From Clostridium tyrobutyricum DSM 2637 = ATCC 25755 = JCM 11008 (lineage in GTDB: Bacteria; Bacillota; Clostridia; Clostridiales; Clostridiaceae), in contig NZ_APMH01000010.1 of NCBI RefSeq assembly GCF_000359585.1, positions 61,545 to 125,544 on the forward strand: a DNA stretch of 64,000 bases. Direction: 5' to 3'. Of this stretch, positions 28,497 through 36,502 are shown one piece after another. The position numbers were made by a program, and so were the translations under genes. Within the stretch, counting starts at the first letter, position 1. Every line of letters starts with the position of its first letter. The notes beneath the pieces were generated by a model. That model ran no database searches and was not told the DNA's origin. It saw only the letters and a list, made by a program, of their open reading frames with translations.

Positions 28497-28535
28497 ATAA
28501 CTCCAGCTTAATTTCAAGCTGGAGTTATATTTTTG
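28497..28535 (+). terminator. Intrinsic terminator after the broken zinc-ribbon gene
   Basis: Stem ATAACTCCAGCTT paired with AAGCTGGAGTTAT, then ATTTTT. Confidence 0.9.
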
Positions 28536-28658
28536 CATTGAATAATTTAACATATTGCAAATTAAATTTTGTTTAGGACATGTTTTACAAACATATTTGC
28601 AAACGTAAAATAGAAATTTTAATAATATTTCTTGACATTTAATAAAAAATACAAAACA

Positions 28659-28687
28659 TTGATTTATAACACTTTAAGGTGTATAAT
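28659..28687 (+). promoter_or_regulatory. Sigma-A promoter of the queuosine salvage operon
   Basis: TTGATT at 28659-28664, 17-base spacer, TATAAT at 28682-28687. The predicted start of transcription near 28694 lies just ahead of the riboswitch. Confidence 0.8.
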
Positions 28688-28707
28688 AAAATATATAAAT
28701 GCATAGA

Positions 28708-28746
28708 AGACAGTTCGTAACCATCCTGTCTATAAATAAAACTAGG
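28708..28746 (+). ncRNA. preQ1 class I riboswitch
   Basis: A compact aptamer: stem GACAG paired with CTGTC, a loop TTCGTAACCATC containing the AACCNNCC-like core, and an A-rich tail TATAAATAAAACTAGG that would form the pseudoknot. This matches the layout of type-I preQ1 aptamers (hairpin plus A-rich tail ending near AGG). It sits between a clean promoter and an intrinsic terminator at 28800, so ligand would favour termination. The downstream QueT transporter gene is a classic preQ1-controlled target. Confidence 0.8.
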
Positions 28747-28799
28747 GATTAACTATATATAATTAGGTTATTATTTAATTATAGTTTATTTTTGAGATT

Positions 28800-28830
28800 A
28801 AAAGGTGGGGATAGTTCTCCACCTTTTTTT
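28800..28830 (+). terminator. Riboswitch expression-platform terminator
   Basis: Stem AAAGGTGGGGA paired with TCTCCACCTTT, followed by TTTTT, about 55 bases after the aptamer and 100 bases before the first start codon. A weak AT hairpin (28751-28790) may serve as antiterminator. Confidence 0.85.
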
Positions 28831-28928
28831 ATATTCATGCTTTAAAAAGCCAATTTGCATATCTAGGATGGTTCTTATTTTCTATCTTTTATCCATTAAT
28901 TCAATATTAAGAATATAAGGGGGACAAT

Positions 28929-29678
28929 ATGATCTGTATATCAAAATTAAAAAGATATGGACAAGTCACTAAAAGATTGCCTAGAGAAGTAGTGCTCTTA
29001 AGAGGAAGTGGGTGTACATGGGGAAATTGTATATTTTGTGATTACCATATGGACAAGGATTCAGATAAATCCAAAAATTATAAATTGAATCATAAAGTGC
29101 TTGAAAAAGTTACTGGAAAGTATGGTGTGCTTCAGATAATGAATTCGGGAAGTGCAAGTGAACTTGACAATGGAACATTAAGAGAACTCAAAAGCCTATG
29201 TATGGATAAAAATATAAAAGAAATGATTATGGAAAGCCACGTTAAATATGAAGATCTTATAGATGATTTTAGAGAGCATTTTAAACCAACCAATTTAAAA
29301 TTTATAGTAGGTGCGGAGAGTTTTGATATAAATTATAGGGAAAATATTTTAAATAAGGGAATAGGTAATAGAAAAGCATGTGATTTTCAAAATTTTGACT
29401 GGGTAAATATTCTTTTTGGTATATCTGGACAGAGTATTGAAAATTTAGAGAAGGACGTTGAATTGGGACTTAAATATTTTGAAAGAGTTACTGTAAATAT
29501 ATTCTGTGAGAATACAACACATGTAAAAAGAGATAATAATCTTATAGAAGAATTTTACAACAGCAATTTATTTAAACAGCTTCAGACAACTTACTATAAT
29601 AGAGTTGAGATACTTGATGATATAGATTCTAGATGTAATGCAGATCTAGATGGGGTGGGAGGCAATATAGATGAATAA
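28929..29678 (+). CDS. Radical SAM protein, probably queuine lyase (QueL-like)
   Basis: A 249-residue protein with a cluster motif C29-x4-C34-x2-C37 (GCTWGNCIFC) instead of the usual C-x3-C-x2-C, and a following shortened TIM-barrel (IMNSGSASEL, MIMESHVKYEDL, FIVGAESFD, ILFGISGQS). It is the first gene behind the preQ1 riboswitch and overlaps queT by eight bases, so a role in queuosine precursor salvage is likely; a radical SAM queuine lyase is known from clostridial salvage. The match to that enzyme is inferred from context and motif, not from a search. GGGGG precedes the ATG. Confidence 0.7.
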   Translation: MICISKLKRYGQVTKRLPREVVLLRGSGCTWGNCIFCDYHMDKDSDKSKNYKLNHKVLEKVTGKYGVLQIMNSGSASELDNGTLRELKSLCMDKNIKEMIMESHVKYEDLIDDFREHFKPTNLKFIVGAESFDINYRENILNKGIGNRKACDFQNFDWVNILFGISGQSIENLEKDVELGLKYFERVTVNIFCENTTHVKRDNNLIEEFYNSNLFKQLQTTYYNRVEILDDIDSRCNADLDGVGGNIDE

Positions 29679-30213
29679 AACAAACAAGCTTGTAAAAATA
29701 TCCGTAGTAGCGGCCATATATATAGTTGTAACTATTGCACTTGGATCACTTTCCTATTGGGGGCCTATAGGCTTCAGACTTAGTGAAATGCTTAATTTTC
29801 TTACTTTTATAGATCCTTTTTATATAATTTCTCTAACCATAGGCTGTGCTATAGCTAATTTCTATAGCTTCAGTATAATTGATGTGTTTGTAGGGAGCTT
29901 TGCTACTTTGCTTGCAACTTATGCCATGTGGAAAACCAGAAAAATGGCCATTTCAATGATATGGCCGGTTTTAGGAAGTGCAATTATAGCGGAAGAACTC
30001 CATATATTGTATAAGGTACCTTTCTTTTATACATTTTTCACACAGGCAGTGGGAGAACTTGCAGTTATGGTAATAGGATATTTTGTATTCAAGAAGATAT
30101 TTAGAAATTCAGCATTCCTGGAAAGAATAAAAATAAAGGACAACAATCAAAAGCTCAAGGATATTCAGTCAAAAGCGGAAAAAATTAGAAAAACAAAATT
30201 ACGAAATATATAA
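29671..30213 (+). CDS. queT: Queuosine precursor transporter QueT
   Basis: A 180-residue membrane protein with about five helices and QueT features (ISVVAAIYIVVTIALG, YWGPIGFRLSEMLNFLTFID, GCAIANFYS). It is an S-component-type transporter thought to import preQ1 or queuine. The start overlaps the end of the radical SAM gene (ATGA arrangement with GGGAGG upstream), so they are translationally coupled and share the preQ1 riboswitch. Confidence 0.9.
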   Translation: MNKTNKLVKISVVAAIYIVVTIALGSLSYWGPIGFRLSEMLNFLTFIDPFYIISLTIGCAIANFYSFSIIDVFVGSFATLLATYAMWKTRKMAISMIWPVLGSAIIAEELHILYKVPFFYTFFTQAVGELAVMVIGYFVFKKIFRNSAFLERIKIKDNNQKLKDIQSKAEKIRKTKLRNI

Positions 30214-30225
30214 TAATAACCAACT

Positions 30226-30258
30226 AGGGGACAACTAGGGGACAGTACACAACTTTTT
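30226..30258 (+). repeat. REP half-unit with partial duplication
   Basis: AGGGGACAACT is followed by AGGGGACAGTACACAACTTTTT; the second matches the REP core with TACACAAC in place of TTAACAAC. It lies just after queT. Confidence 0.65.
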
Positions 30259-30263
30259 CATAT

Positions 30264-30317
30264 AGTAAAGACGGGCTGTAAATCATCAGTATAGAGATTG
30301 TAGCTCGTCTTTTTATG
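30264..30317 (+). terminator. Intrinsic terminator after queT
   Basis: Stem AAAGACGGGCTGTAA paired with TTGTAGCTCGTCTTT (two G-T pairs), followed by TTATGG; T-run TTTTT overlaps the stem base. Confidence 0.8.
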
Positions 30318-30478
30318 GTATTTTAAAAGTAGCATGATCCATTTTTAGAAATAATTTCACAAAAATTTAGAAATAATATATTTGTATACCTTTTATTTAA
30401 AATTATCATGGATTTTATGAATAAAACATGTATAATAGTATATTGAAATAATTTTATAAAATATTAGGGGGGATAATA

Positions 30479-31786
30479 ATGAATATGGAAAAAATCAAGC
30501 AGTCAATATGTAAAATTATTGATGAGAATTCAAAAGAAATAATAAAATTTTCCAAATCTGTAGAAAGTGAACCTGAACTTGGTTTTAAAGAAATAAAAAC
30601 AGCACAAAAGGTAAAAGATATTTTCAATGAAATAGGTTTAAATTACAAGGATAAACTTGCTATTACTGGAGTAAAAGCAAAATTAAAAGATCAAAAAGAT
30701 GGAATAAATGTAGCTATACTTGGAGAACTGGATGCAGTTATATGCAGGGGAAACAAGAATACAAATCCTGAAACTGGAGCTGCGCATACTTGTGGACATC
30801 ATTTGCAGCTAGGTGCACTTATAGGAGCTGCAATAGGTTTAAAATTGTCAGGGGTAGCAGAAAAATTGGATGGAAATGTAACCTTTATGGCAGTACCGGC
30901 AGAAGAATGCATAGAAGTAACTTATAGACAAAAACTTCGTAAGGAAGGAAAACTTCATTTTATGGGTGGAAAGCAAGAACTCATATATAAGGGAGAATTT
31001 GATGATGTAGACATAGCAATGATGATGCACTCCTTAAAGGACAGCCCAAATCCAACTGCAGCAATTGGAACTTCCAGTAATGGATTTATAGCAAAAACTA
31101 TACAATATCTTGGAAAAACAGCTCATGCAGCAGAAGCTCCTCATGAGGGTATAAACGCTTTGGATGCAGCAATGCTTGGACTAATGGGTGTAAATGCCAT
31201 TAGATCAACTTTCAAAGATGATGACTATGTCAGATTTCATCCTATTATAACAAAAGGAGGAGACGTTGTTAATTCAGTACCTTCAGATGTAAGACTTGAA
31301 AGTTATGTAAGAGCAAAGACCGTAGATGCCATGACAAGTGCCAATAAAAAGGTTGACAGGGCACTTAAAGCAGGTGGAGATGCAGTAGGTGCAAAGACAA
31401 TTATAAAGAATATACCAGGATATTTGCCTCTTCAATGCTCAAAGCAATTAAACTCTTTATTTGAAAATAACTGTGAAAGACTTCTTCCAAAAGACAGCAT
31501 TTTAGATGCAGGACATTTTTTTGCCTCTACTGATATGGGGGACGTATCTCAACTTATACCAAGTATACATCCTTATATAGGTGGAGTAAGTGGAACATTG
31601 CATTCAAAGGAATTTAATGTTGAGGACTATTATTCAGCTTGTATTTTGCCTGCAAAATTAATGGCAATGACAGTAGTTGATTTACTTGCAGATAATGCTG
31701 AAAAGGGCAAAAAAATAATAAATGATTTTAAACCTACATTTACTAAAGAAGAGTATTTGAAAGTAATGAATAGCTTCTATAATTAG
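30479..31786 (+). CDS. M20 family amidohydrolase (AbgB-like)
   Basis: A 435-residue metallopeptidase-type hydrolase. The metal ligands are visible: D85 (GELDAV), H103/H107 (AHTCGHH), Glu pair in PAEEC near 146, and H in MMMHS near 180. The dimerisation domain (about 195-300) carries GKTAHAAEAPHEG. Relatives cleave N-acyl amino acids or p-aminobenzoyl-glutamate. It is followed by the two-gene DUF3100 membrane unit, suggesting that the transporter brings in its substrate. The substrate itself is unknown. GGGGGG lies upstream of the ATG. Confidence 0.85.
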   Translation: MNMEKIKQSICKIIDENSKEIIKFSKSVESEPELGFKEIKTAQKVKDIFNEIGLNYKDKLAITGVKAKLKDQKDGINVAILGELDAVICRGNKNTNPETGAAHTCGHHLQLGALIGAAIGLKLSGVAEKLDGNVTFMAVPAEECIEVTYRQKLRKEGKLHFMGGKQELIYKGEFDDVDIAMMMHSLKDSPNPTAAIGTSSNGFIAKTIQYLGKTAHAAEAPHEGINALDAAMLGLMGVNAIRSTFKDDDYVRFHPIITKGGDVVNSVPSDVRLESYVRAKTVDAMTSANKKVDRALKAGGDAVGAKTIIKNIPGYLPLQCSKQLNSLFENNCERLLPKDSILDAGHFFASTDMGDVSQLIPSIHPYIGGVSGTLHSKEFNVEDYYSACILPAKLMAMTVVDLLADNAEKGKKIINDFKPTFTKEEYLKVMNSFYN

Positions 31787-31794
31787 GTACAAGC

Positions 31795-31830
31795 TGGGGA
31801 CAGTACACAACTTTTGACTTAAAAAGTCAA
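31795..31830 (+). repeat. REP half-unit with small hairpin
   Basis: TGGGGACAGTACACAACTTT at 31796 is followed by a hairpin TTGACTT/AAGTCAA. It lies between the amidohydrolase and DUF3100 genes and gives the same TACACAAC variant as the copy at 30236. Confidence 0.65.
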
Positions 31831-31867
31831 ATTAAAAATAATAAATAATAAAAATAGGAGGAAAAGC

Positions 31868-32677
31868 ATGTTAAAAAAATACTGGAAAATTTGTTTGTTG
31901 GCTCTTGTGCTAGTTGTGATAGCCGAATTTATTGGAGAAAAGAAGATTAAAGTAGGACCTGGGTATCTTGTATTTCTTCCAATGTTGTTTGCACTTGTCA
32001 TGGGCGCAATAATAAGTTTGCCTAAATTAAAAATTATTTCCGACAAGGAAATGAACTTATCTAATTCTATTATGAGTCTTGCTGTAATAATATTTGTAGC
32101 AAAAATAGGTGCCACTATGGGGCCATCTATTGTAATGCTTGTTGAATCAGGTTGGGCTATTTGCTTTCAAGAACTTGGACATTTTTTAGGAACAGTAATT
32201 ATTGGACTCCCAATTGCACTATTACTTGGACTTAAACGTGAATCTGTAGGTGCTACTTTTTCCATTGATCGTGAACCTAATATAGCTATTATTGCAGAAA
32301 AGTATGGTATGGATTCCCCTGAAGGACGTGGAGTCATGGGAATATATATTTGTGGAACTTTGTTTGGAGCAGTTTATATTGGGCTGCTTGCAGGATATTT
32401 GGGATCACTTAAGATATTTAATCCATTGGCTCTAGCTATGGGTTCAGGAGTTGGATCCGGAAGTATGATGGCGGCAGCATCGGGAGCTATTGCAGCTGTT
32501 TTCCCTGAAAGAGCCAAAGAAATCGCAAGTTTTGCCGCAGCATCTAATCTTATAACCACTATAATAGGCATATATTTTACATTATTTGTTTCACTTCCAG
32601 TTGCCAATAAAATGTATGCTTGGTTAGAACCTAAGATTGGCAAAAACAAGAATCATAAAGGAGAGAATAATGTATGA
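31868..32677 (+). CDS. DUF3100 family membrane protein
   Basis: A 269-residue protein with about eight membrane segments and the DUF3100 pattern (KVGPGYLVFLPMLFALVMGA, EAGW-like VESGWAICFQELGHFLG, MGSGVGSGSMMAAASGA). Function is unknown; the fold resembles small carboxylate permeases, and glycine/alanine-rich segments recall LrgB or KdgT types. It overlaps the next gene by four bases (ATGA), so the two form one unit behind the M20 amidohydrolase. GGAGG precedes the ATG. Confidence 0.82.
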   Translation: MLKKYWKICLLALVLVVIAEFIGEKKIKVGPGYLVFLPMLFALVMGAIISLPKLKIISDKEMNLSNSIMSLAVIIFVAKIGATMGPSIVMLVESGWAICFQELGHFLGTVIIGLPIALLLGLKRESVGATFSIDREPNIAIIAEKYGMDSPEGRGVMGIYICGTLFGAVYIGLLAGYLGSLKIFNPLALAMGSGVGSGSMMAAASGAIAAVFPERAKEIASFAAASNLITTIIGIYFTLFVSLPVANKMYAWLEPKIGKNKNHKGENNV

Positions 32678-33126
32678 GTAATGCAATAAAAAAACTTATT
32701 ATTTTATTATGGATTGGATTTGTTTCTGTAATAGGCAATACTATAAGTGAAAGGGTGCCTTTAAAGATAAGTTTTATTGGAATGGGAATATTAGTTATTG
32801 TAACTATTATTGGAATTATAATTAAAAAGATAATACCTGTTAAATTACCGGTAGTATTTTGGGTGTCCATAGTAGCTGTTTTACTTACAAGTCCAATTGA
32901 TCCATATGGAGCATTTTTGGATAAACAGTATTTAAGTAAGATAAGCATGCTGGCACTTACAACTCCAGTTCTAGCTTTTGCAGGTCTGTCTCTAGGAAAA
33001 GATATAAAATTGTTTAAAAATCTAAGTTGGAAGATAGTTGTTGTAGCATTGACTGTTTATACAGGGACTTTTGTATTTGCCAGTATAATTGCAGAAATTG
33101 TACTAAGACTTGAACATCAAATTTAA
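32674..33126 (+). CDS. Four-helix membrane partner of the DUF3100 protein
   Basis: A 150-residue integral membrane protein with four or five hydrophobic segments. It starts at the ATG overlapping the DUF3100 stop codon, implying translational coupling and probably a two-part transporter. The sequence TTPVLAFAGLSLGKDIK near residue 95 resembles the end of other small-permease families. No specific function is known. Confidence 0.72.
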   Translation: MSNAIKKLIILLWIGFVSVIGNTISERVPLKISFIGMGILVIVTIIGIIIKKIIPVKLPVVFWVSIVAVLLTSPIDPYGAFLDKQYLSKISMLALTTPVLAFAGLSLGKDIKLFKNLSWKIVVVALTVYTGTFVFASIIAEIVLRLEHQI

Positions 33127-33310
33127 AATATGACTTTTATATTTTTTTATTTAATGTTAATATTTTTATATAGGTTGATAATTTTTAAAATGAATATATT
33201 TTTTTATAAAAATTATTGATAAGATGTTAGATTTATTGACTAAATTTTTTTATAGCGTTATATTTAACTATAATTATAATAAATTAGTAAGAAATCAAGG
33301 GGGCTTTTTA

Positions 33311-34225
33311 ATGTCAAATTCATATGTATTTTATCAAGGTAAAATTGTAGATGAAAGTGAAGTAACTATAGGTATAAGAAGTAAGGCTTTTAATTATGGA
33401 CTTGGATGTTTTGAAGGGATTAGAGCTTACTGGGATGAAGAACAGAAGCAGCTTTTTGGATTTAGATTAAAGGATCATTATACGAGATTACTTCAATCTT
33501 CTAAATCGCTAAACTTAAATATACCATATACAGCAGATGAATTAAGTAAATGGACAATCGAACTTTTAAAGAAAAATAATTGTAAGCGTACTACATACAT
33601 AAGACCTATAGTTTATAACGATGCTCAGGATATAGGACCTAATCTTTCTAAACCCGACACTAAAGTAGTAATTTACTGTCAACCTTTAGACAAATATGCA
33701 GGAAAGTCAGAATTAAGTGTAGGAATAACATCATGGAGAAGACTTGAGGATAATATGCTTCCACCAAGAACTAAAGCTACAGCAGCTTATTTAAATTCAG
33801 CTTTAGCATCACTTGAAGCAAAAAGAGCAGGATTTGATGAGGCTATATTTTTAACTTCAGGAAATCATGTTTGCGAAGGCCCTGGAGAAAACATATTTAT
33901 CTACAAAAAGGGAAAATTAATAACTCCTCCAGCTTCTGATAATATCCTTGAAGGAATTACAAGAGATCTTGTTATGCAGCTTGGAAAAGAAGAATTGGGC
34001 TTGGAAGTTCAGGAGAGAAGTATTGCGAGAACAGAACTTTATGCATCAGATGAAGTTTTCTTTAGTGGAACTGCTATGGAAGTTACTCCAATAATTGAAG
34101 TTGATCATAGAGTCGTTGGTGATGGAAAACAGGGAGAAGTTTGCAAGAAAATTAAAGAATTATTCTTTAATTTAACTGTTGGCAAAAATCCTAAGTATGC
34201 ACATTACTGTACTCCAGTTTATTAA
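33311..34225 (+). CDS. ilvE: Branched-chain amino acid aminotransferase
   Basis: A 304-residue fold-type IV PLP enzyme. Lys155 (PRTKATAAYLN) binds PLP; GCFEGIRAY, NVCEG-like HVCEGPGENIF and FFSGTAMEVTPI are the family signatures. It interconverts Leu/Ile/Val and their 2-oxoacids, using 2-oxoglutarate. The start at 33311 has AAGGGGG upstream; an in-frame ATG at 33224 would add 29 residues without a binding site. Monocistronic with its own terminator. A D-amino acid aminotransferase is less likely given the length and motifs. Confidence 0.92.
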   Translation: MSNSYVFYQGKIVDESEVTIGIRSKAFNYGLGCFEGIRAYWDEEQKQLFGFRLKDHYTRLLQSSKSLNLNIPYTADELSKWTIELLKKNNCKRTTYIRPIVYNDAQDIGPNLSKPDTKVVIYCQPLDKYAGKSELSVGITSWRRLEDNMLPPRTKATAAYLNSALASLEAKRAGFDEAIFLTSGNHVCEGPGENIFIYKKGKLITPPASDNILEGITRDLVMQLGKEELGLEVQERSIARTELYASDEVFFSGTAMEVTPIIEVDHRVVGDGKQGEVCKKIKELFFNLTVGKNPKYAHYCTPVY

Positions 34226-34245
34226 TTGATGGTAAAAAATAATTC

Positions 34246-34279
34246 AGTAGAGCTGTGTTTTTATGGCTCTACTTTTTTA
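34246..34279 (+). terminator. Intrinsic terminator after ilvE
   Basis: Stem AGTAGAGC paired with GCTCTACT, then TTTTTT. Confidence 0.88.
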
Positions 34280-34288
34280 GTGTGATTT

Positions 34289-34444
34289 TAGGGGGACATA
34301 TAACAACTTTTTGATTTCATGAACGGATTTTATATAAATTACATATTATAAATGGGAATAAAATTTTAACTATACAATATTTAATTTTATAGTATATATT
34401 GTTATAAATTTAAATATTGTTGAAAAGTTGTTATGTGTCACTTA
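34289..34444 (+). repeat. Long inverted REP-like unit
   Basis: The left end GGGGGACATATAACAACTTT (34291-34310) is matched by an inverted right end AAAAGTTGTTATGTGTCAC (34423-34441), enclosing about 112 AT-rich bases. The ends resemble the REP core GGGGACAGTTAACAACTTTT with changes. It looks like a composite or decayed REP pair. Confidence 0.6.
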
Positions 34445-34457
34445 TAATAAAGTTCAT

Positions 34458-34482
34458 AAATAAAACTTGTGAACTGTCCCCA
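34458..34482 (-). repeat. REP half-unit abutting the ribosome binding site of the next gene
   Basis: Read on the minus strand, TGGGGACAGTTCACAAGTTT runs on into TATTT. The same 25 bases occur in full at 47603-47627. It ends directly at the AGGAGG used by the gene at 34495. Confidence 0.75.
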
Positions 34483-34494
34483 GGAGGTTGATCT

Positions 34495-35055
34495 ATGACT
34501 AAAAAATCCAAAATATTTTTAAAAATAATTGTGCCTGTTTTAATAGTTGTAGGTGTGCTTTATTATTTGGTTACATGGAATTCTTCTGATATACCGATTT
34601 TTCCACAGCCATCTCAAAAATTGGCATTGAAAATTATTAAAATACCTAAAGATAATGCAATATTAACACTTAGCAATGAAGAATTGAATCAACTCATAGA
34701 CTTGTACCCTATAGGTGAAAATAGCTTTGGGGATTTAAAAGTAAAAACTGTATACATTAGAGTATTAAAAGGAAAATTTAATATTTATTTCCCATCTAAA
34801 TATAAGGGATTAGATATACTTTTATCCACTTCCGGTAATACATATTTAGAAAAAGGAAAGATAGTTTATGCAATAGATAATTTCAAAGTTGGAAAATTGA
34901 ATTTATCTAAAAGTATTGTATTAAATATCATAAAAAATAAAACTTTAAGTGGGCTGTCCTTAAAAAACAACAAAATATATATAGATACAACAGGACTTCC
35001 GCTTAAAATGAAACAACTTCAGTTAAAGGATGGAAGCATTAGCATCAAGTTCTAA
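34495..35055 (+). CDS. Membrane-anchored protein, YpmS/DUF2140-like
   Basis: A 186-residue protein with an N-terminal membrane anchor (about residues 8-28) and an extracellular domain with repeated strands (TLSNEELNQLIDLY, VYIRVLKGKFNIYFPSKYKG, LKMKQLQLKDGSISIKF). This pattern resembles YpmS-type DUF2140 proteins, whose role is unknown, perhaps lipid binding. AGGAGG, ten bases before the ATG, is immediately preceded by a REP half-unit. Low-level homology only. Confidence 0.6.
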   Translation: MTKKSKIFLKIIVPVLIVVGVLYYLVTWNSSDIPIFPQPSQKLALKIIKIPKDNAILTLSNEELNQLIDLYPIGENSFGDLKVKTVYIRVLKGKFNIYFPSKYKGLDILLSTSGNTYLEKGKIVYAIDNFKVGKLNLSKSIVLNIIKNKTLSGLSLKNNKIYIDTTGLPLKMKQLQLKDGSISIKF

Positions 35056-35083
35056 TATGATTTTATCTTTTATTTAAGAATAT

Positions 35084-35138
35084 ACTAATTGGAATATATA
35101 TCTAAGAATGATAAGTATCCTAATTAGTATATTTATTT
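35084..35138. terminator. Inverted repeat between convergent genes
   Basis: AATATACTAATTGG at 35079-35094 is matched by CCTAATTAGTATATT, with a long AT-rich loop containing a second small repeat; likely a bidirectional terminator. Confidence 0.6.
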
Positions 35139-35514
35139 AGCATATCTTTTCTACTTTAAAATCTTTATTAATCCACAATCCTGTTACAGGAATATTTTCA
35201 TATAAGCTCTTTAATAATTTTACAGAAGCTTTAATATGTTTAATGTGTTCATCTTTATCAACACTGTTTCCAGCACAATCATAATGTCCTGCTATAAATA
35301 CCATTTTTGAATCATGAGAATTTAAAGATATATCCATTTTTTTATTCAAACTTGCTAGAAAAACCTTGTCTTTTAGAAAAAGGACTTTATCTATACCGGG
35401 CTCGGATATTATATCCACGTATTCCACGTTAAAATTATTTCTTATCCAATTTATAGCTGGTAGTTGAGTTCTCCCATCCATACAGTTCAATAGTGTAGCA
35501 AAATTTTTATTCAT
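35137..35514 (-). CDS. Minimal beta-carbonic-anhydrase-like protein
   Basis: A 125-residue protein with the zinc-site pattern of beta-carbonic anhydrases in a short frame: C11-x-D13-x-R15 (NCMDGRTQ) and H76-x2-C79 (AGHYDCAGN). True enzymes are about 190-220 residues, so the helical extensions and much of the dimer interface are missing. It may be a zinc-binding relative with another role. Strong ribosome binding site AAAGGAGAG. Monocistronic and convergent with the gene at 34495. Confidence 0.75.
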   Translation of the reverse strand: MNKNFATLLNCMDGRTQLPAINWIRNNFNVEYVDIISEPGIDKVLFLKDKVFLASLNKKMDISLNSHDSKMVFIAGHYDCAGNSVDKDEHIKHIKASVKLLKSLYENIPVTGLWINKDFKVEKIC

Positions 35515-35749
35515 ATGTAATTTTCTCTCCTTTATTTATACGATATCAATAATGATTTATAAAAATACTTTATTAATCAATAAAATTATATCACATTTGT
35601 AATTAATACTACTGATTACTTTTGAAAGAATCATGAAAAAAAGTGAATGATTTTAGAATAAAATGATTGATTAGTAAAAAAATTTATATTATAATGTCTG
35701 CATAAGGAGTTAACATTAATAAATTCAATTTGGAAGAGGATGAAAAATC

Positions 35750-36502
35750 TTGCTTACAGAACAGCGCCATAGAATAATATTAGATGAGCTAAAACAAAAG
35801 GGAATTATAAAGATAAATTACCTTGTAAATATTTTAAATACATCTGAGTCTACTATAAGACGTGACCTTAATTACCTGGAAAGCATAAATGCAGTAAAAA
35901 GAATTCATGGTGGAGCTGCTATTCCAAAGGGAAGACTTATAGAGCCAAGCTATAGCGAAAAAGAGATACAGAATGTACAAGAAAAGAAAAAAATAGCACA
36001 ATTTGCATCATCTTGCATAGAAGATGGAGATTGCATATATTTAGATTCAGGAACTTCTACATTTGAAATGATCCAATATATAAGCAACAAGAAAATAATA
36101 ATAGTAACTAATGGATTAAAGCATATAAATGCCATTATTGAAAATAATATAAATGGTTATATATTGGGAGGTAAAGTTAAAAATAATACAAAAGCCGTTA
36201 TAGGCATAGATGCGCTGAAGTGCATGGTTAAATTTAGATTTGACAAATGTTTTTTGGGAATAAACGGCATTCACCCTGAATATGGATTTACAACCCCTGA
36301 TTCTGAAGAAGCAATACTGAAAAAAAATGCTATTGAACACTCAAGACAAAGCTATATTCTTGCAGATGAAAGTAAATTTGGAGAGGTTAGTTTTGTGAAA
36401 GTAGCTGATTTGGAAATGTCAGATATAATTACCTATGGACAAATAGAAAATTATGAAAGATATTCAGAAAAAACTAATATAAAGGTTGTGATGGATTCAT
36501 GA
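35750..36502 (+). CDS. fruR: DeoR family regulator of the fructose operon
   Basis: A 250-residue repressor: N-terminal DeoR winged helix (LTEQRHRIILDELKQKG with SESTIRRDLNYLES and KRIHGGA) and a C-terminal DeoRC sugar-phosphate sensor (YLDSGTSTFEM, ILGGKVKNNTKAVIG, ADESKFGEVSF). First gene of a three-gene unit with fruK and fruA; relatives respond to fructose 1-phosphate. TTG start with GAAGAGGA upstream. Overlaps fruK by four bases. Confidence 0.9.
   Translation: MLTEQRHRIILDELKQKGIIKINYLVNILNTSESTIRRDLNYLESINAVKRIHGGAAIPKGRLIEPSYSEKEIQNVQEKKKIAQFASSCIEDGDCIYLDSGTSTFEMIQYISNKKIIIVTNGLKHINAIIENNINGYILGGKVKNNTKAVIGIDALKCMVKFRFDKCFLGINGIHPEYGFTTPDSEEAILKKNAIEHSRQSYILADESKFGEVSFVKVADLEMSDIITYGQIENYERYSEKTNIKVVMDS

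Noticed and set aside
33127..33310. T-box leader before ilvE
   Set aside because: No T-box core sequence or terminator was found in the 184-base leader.
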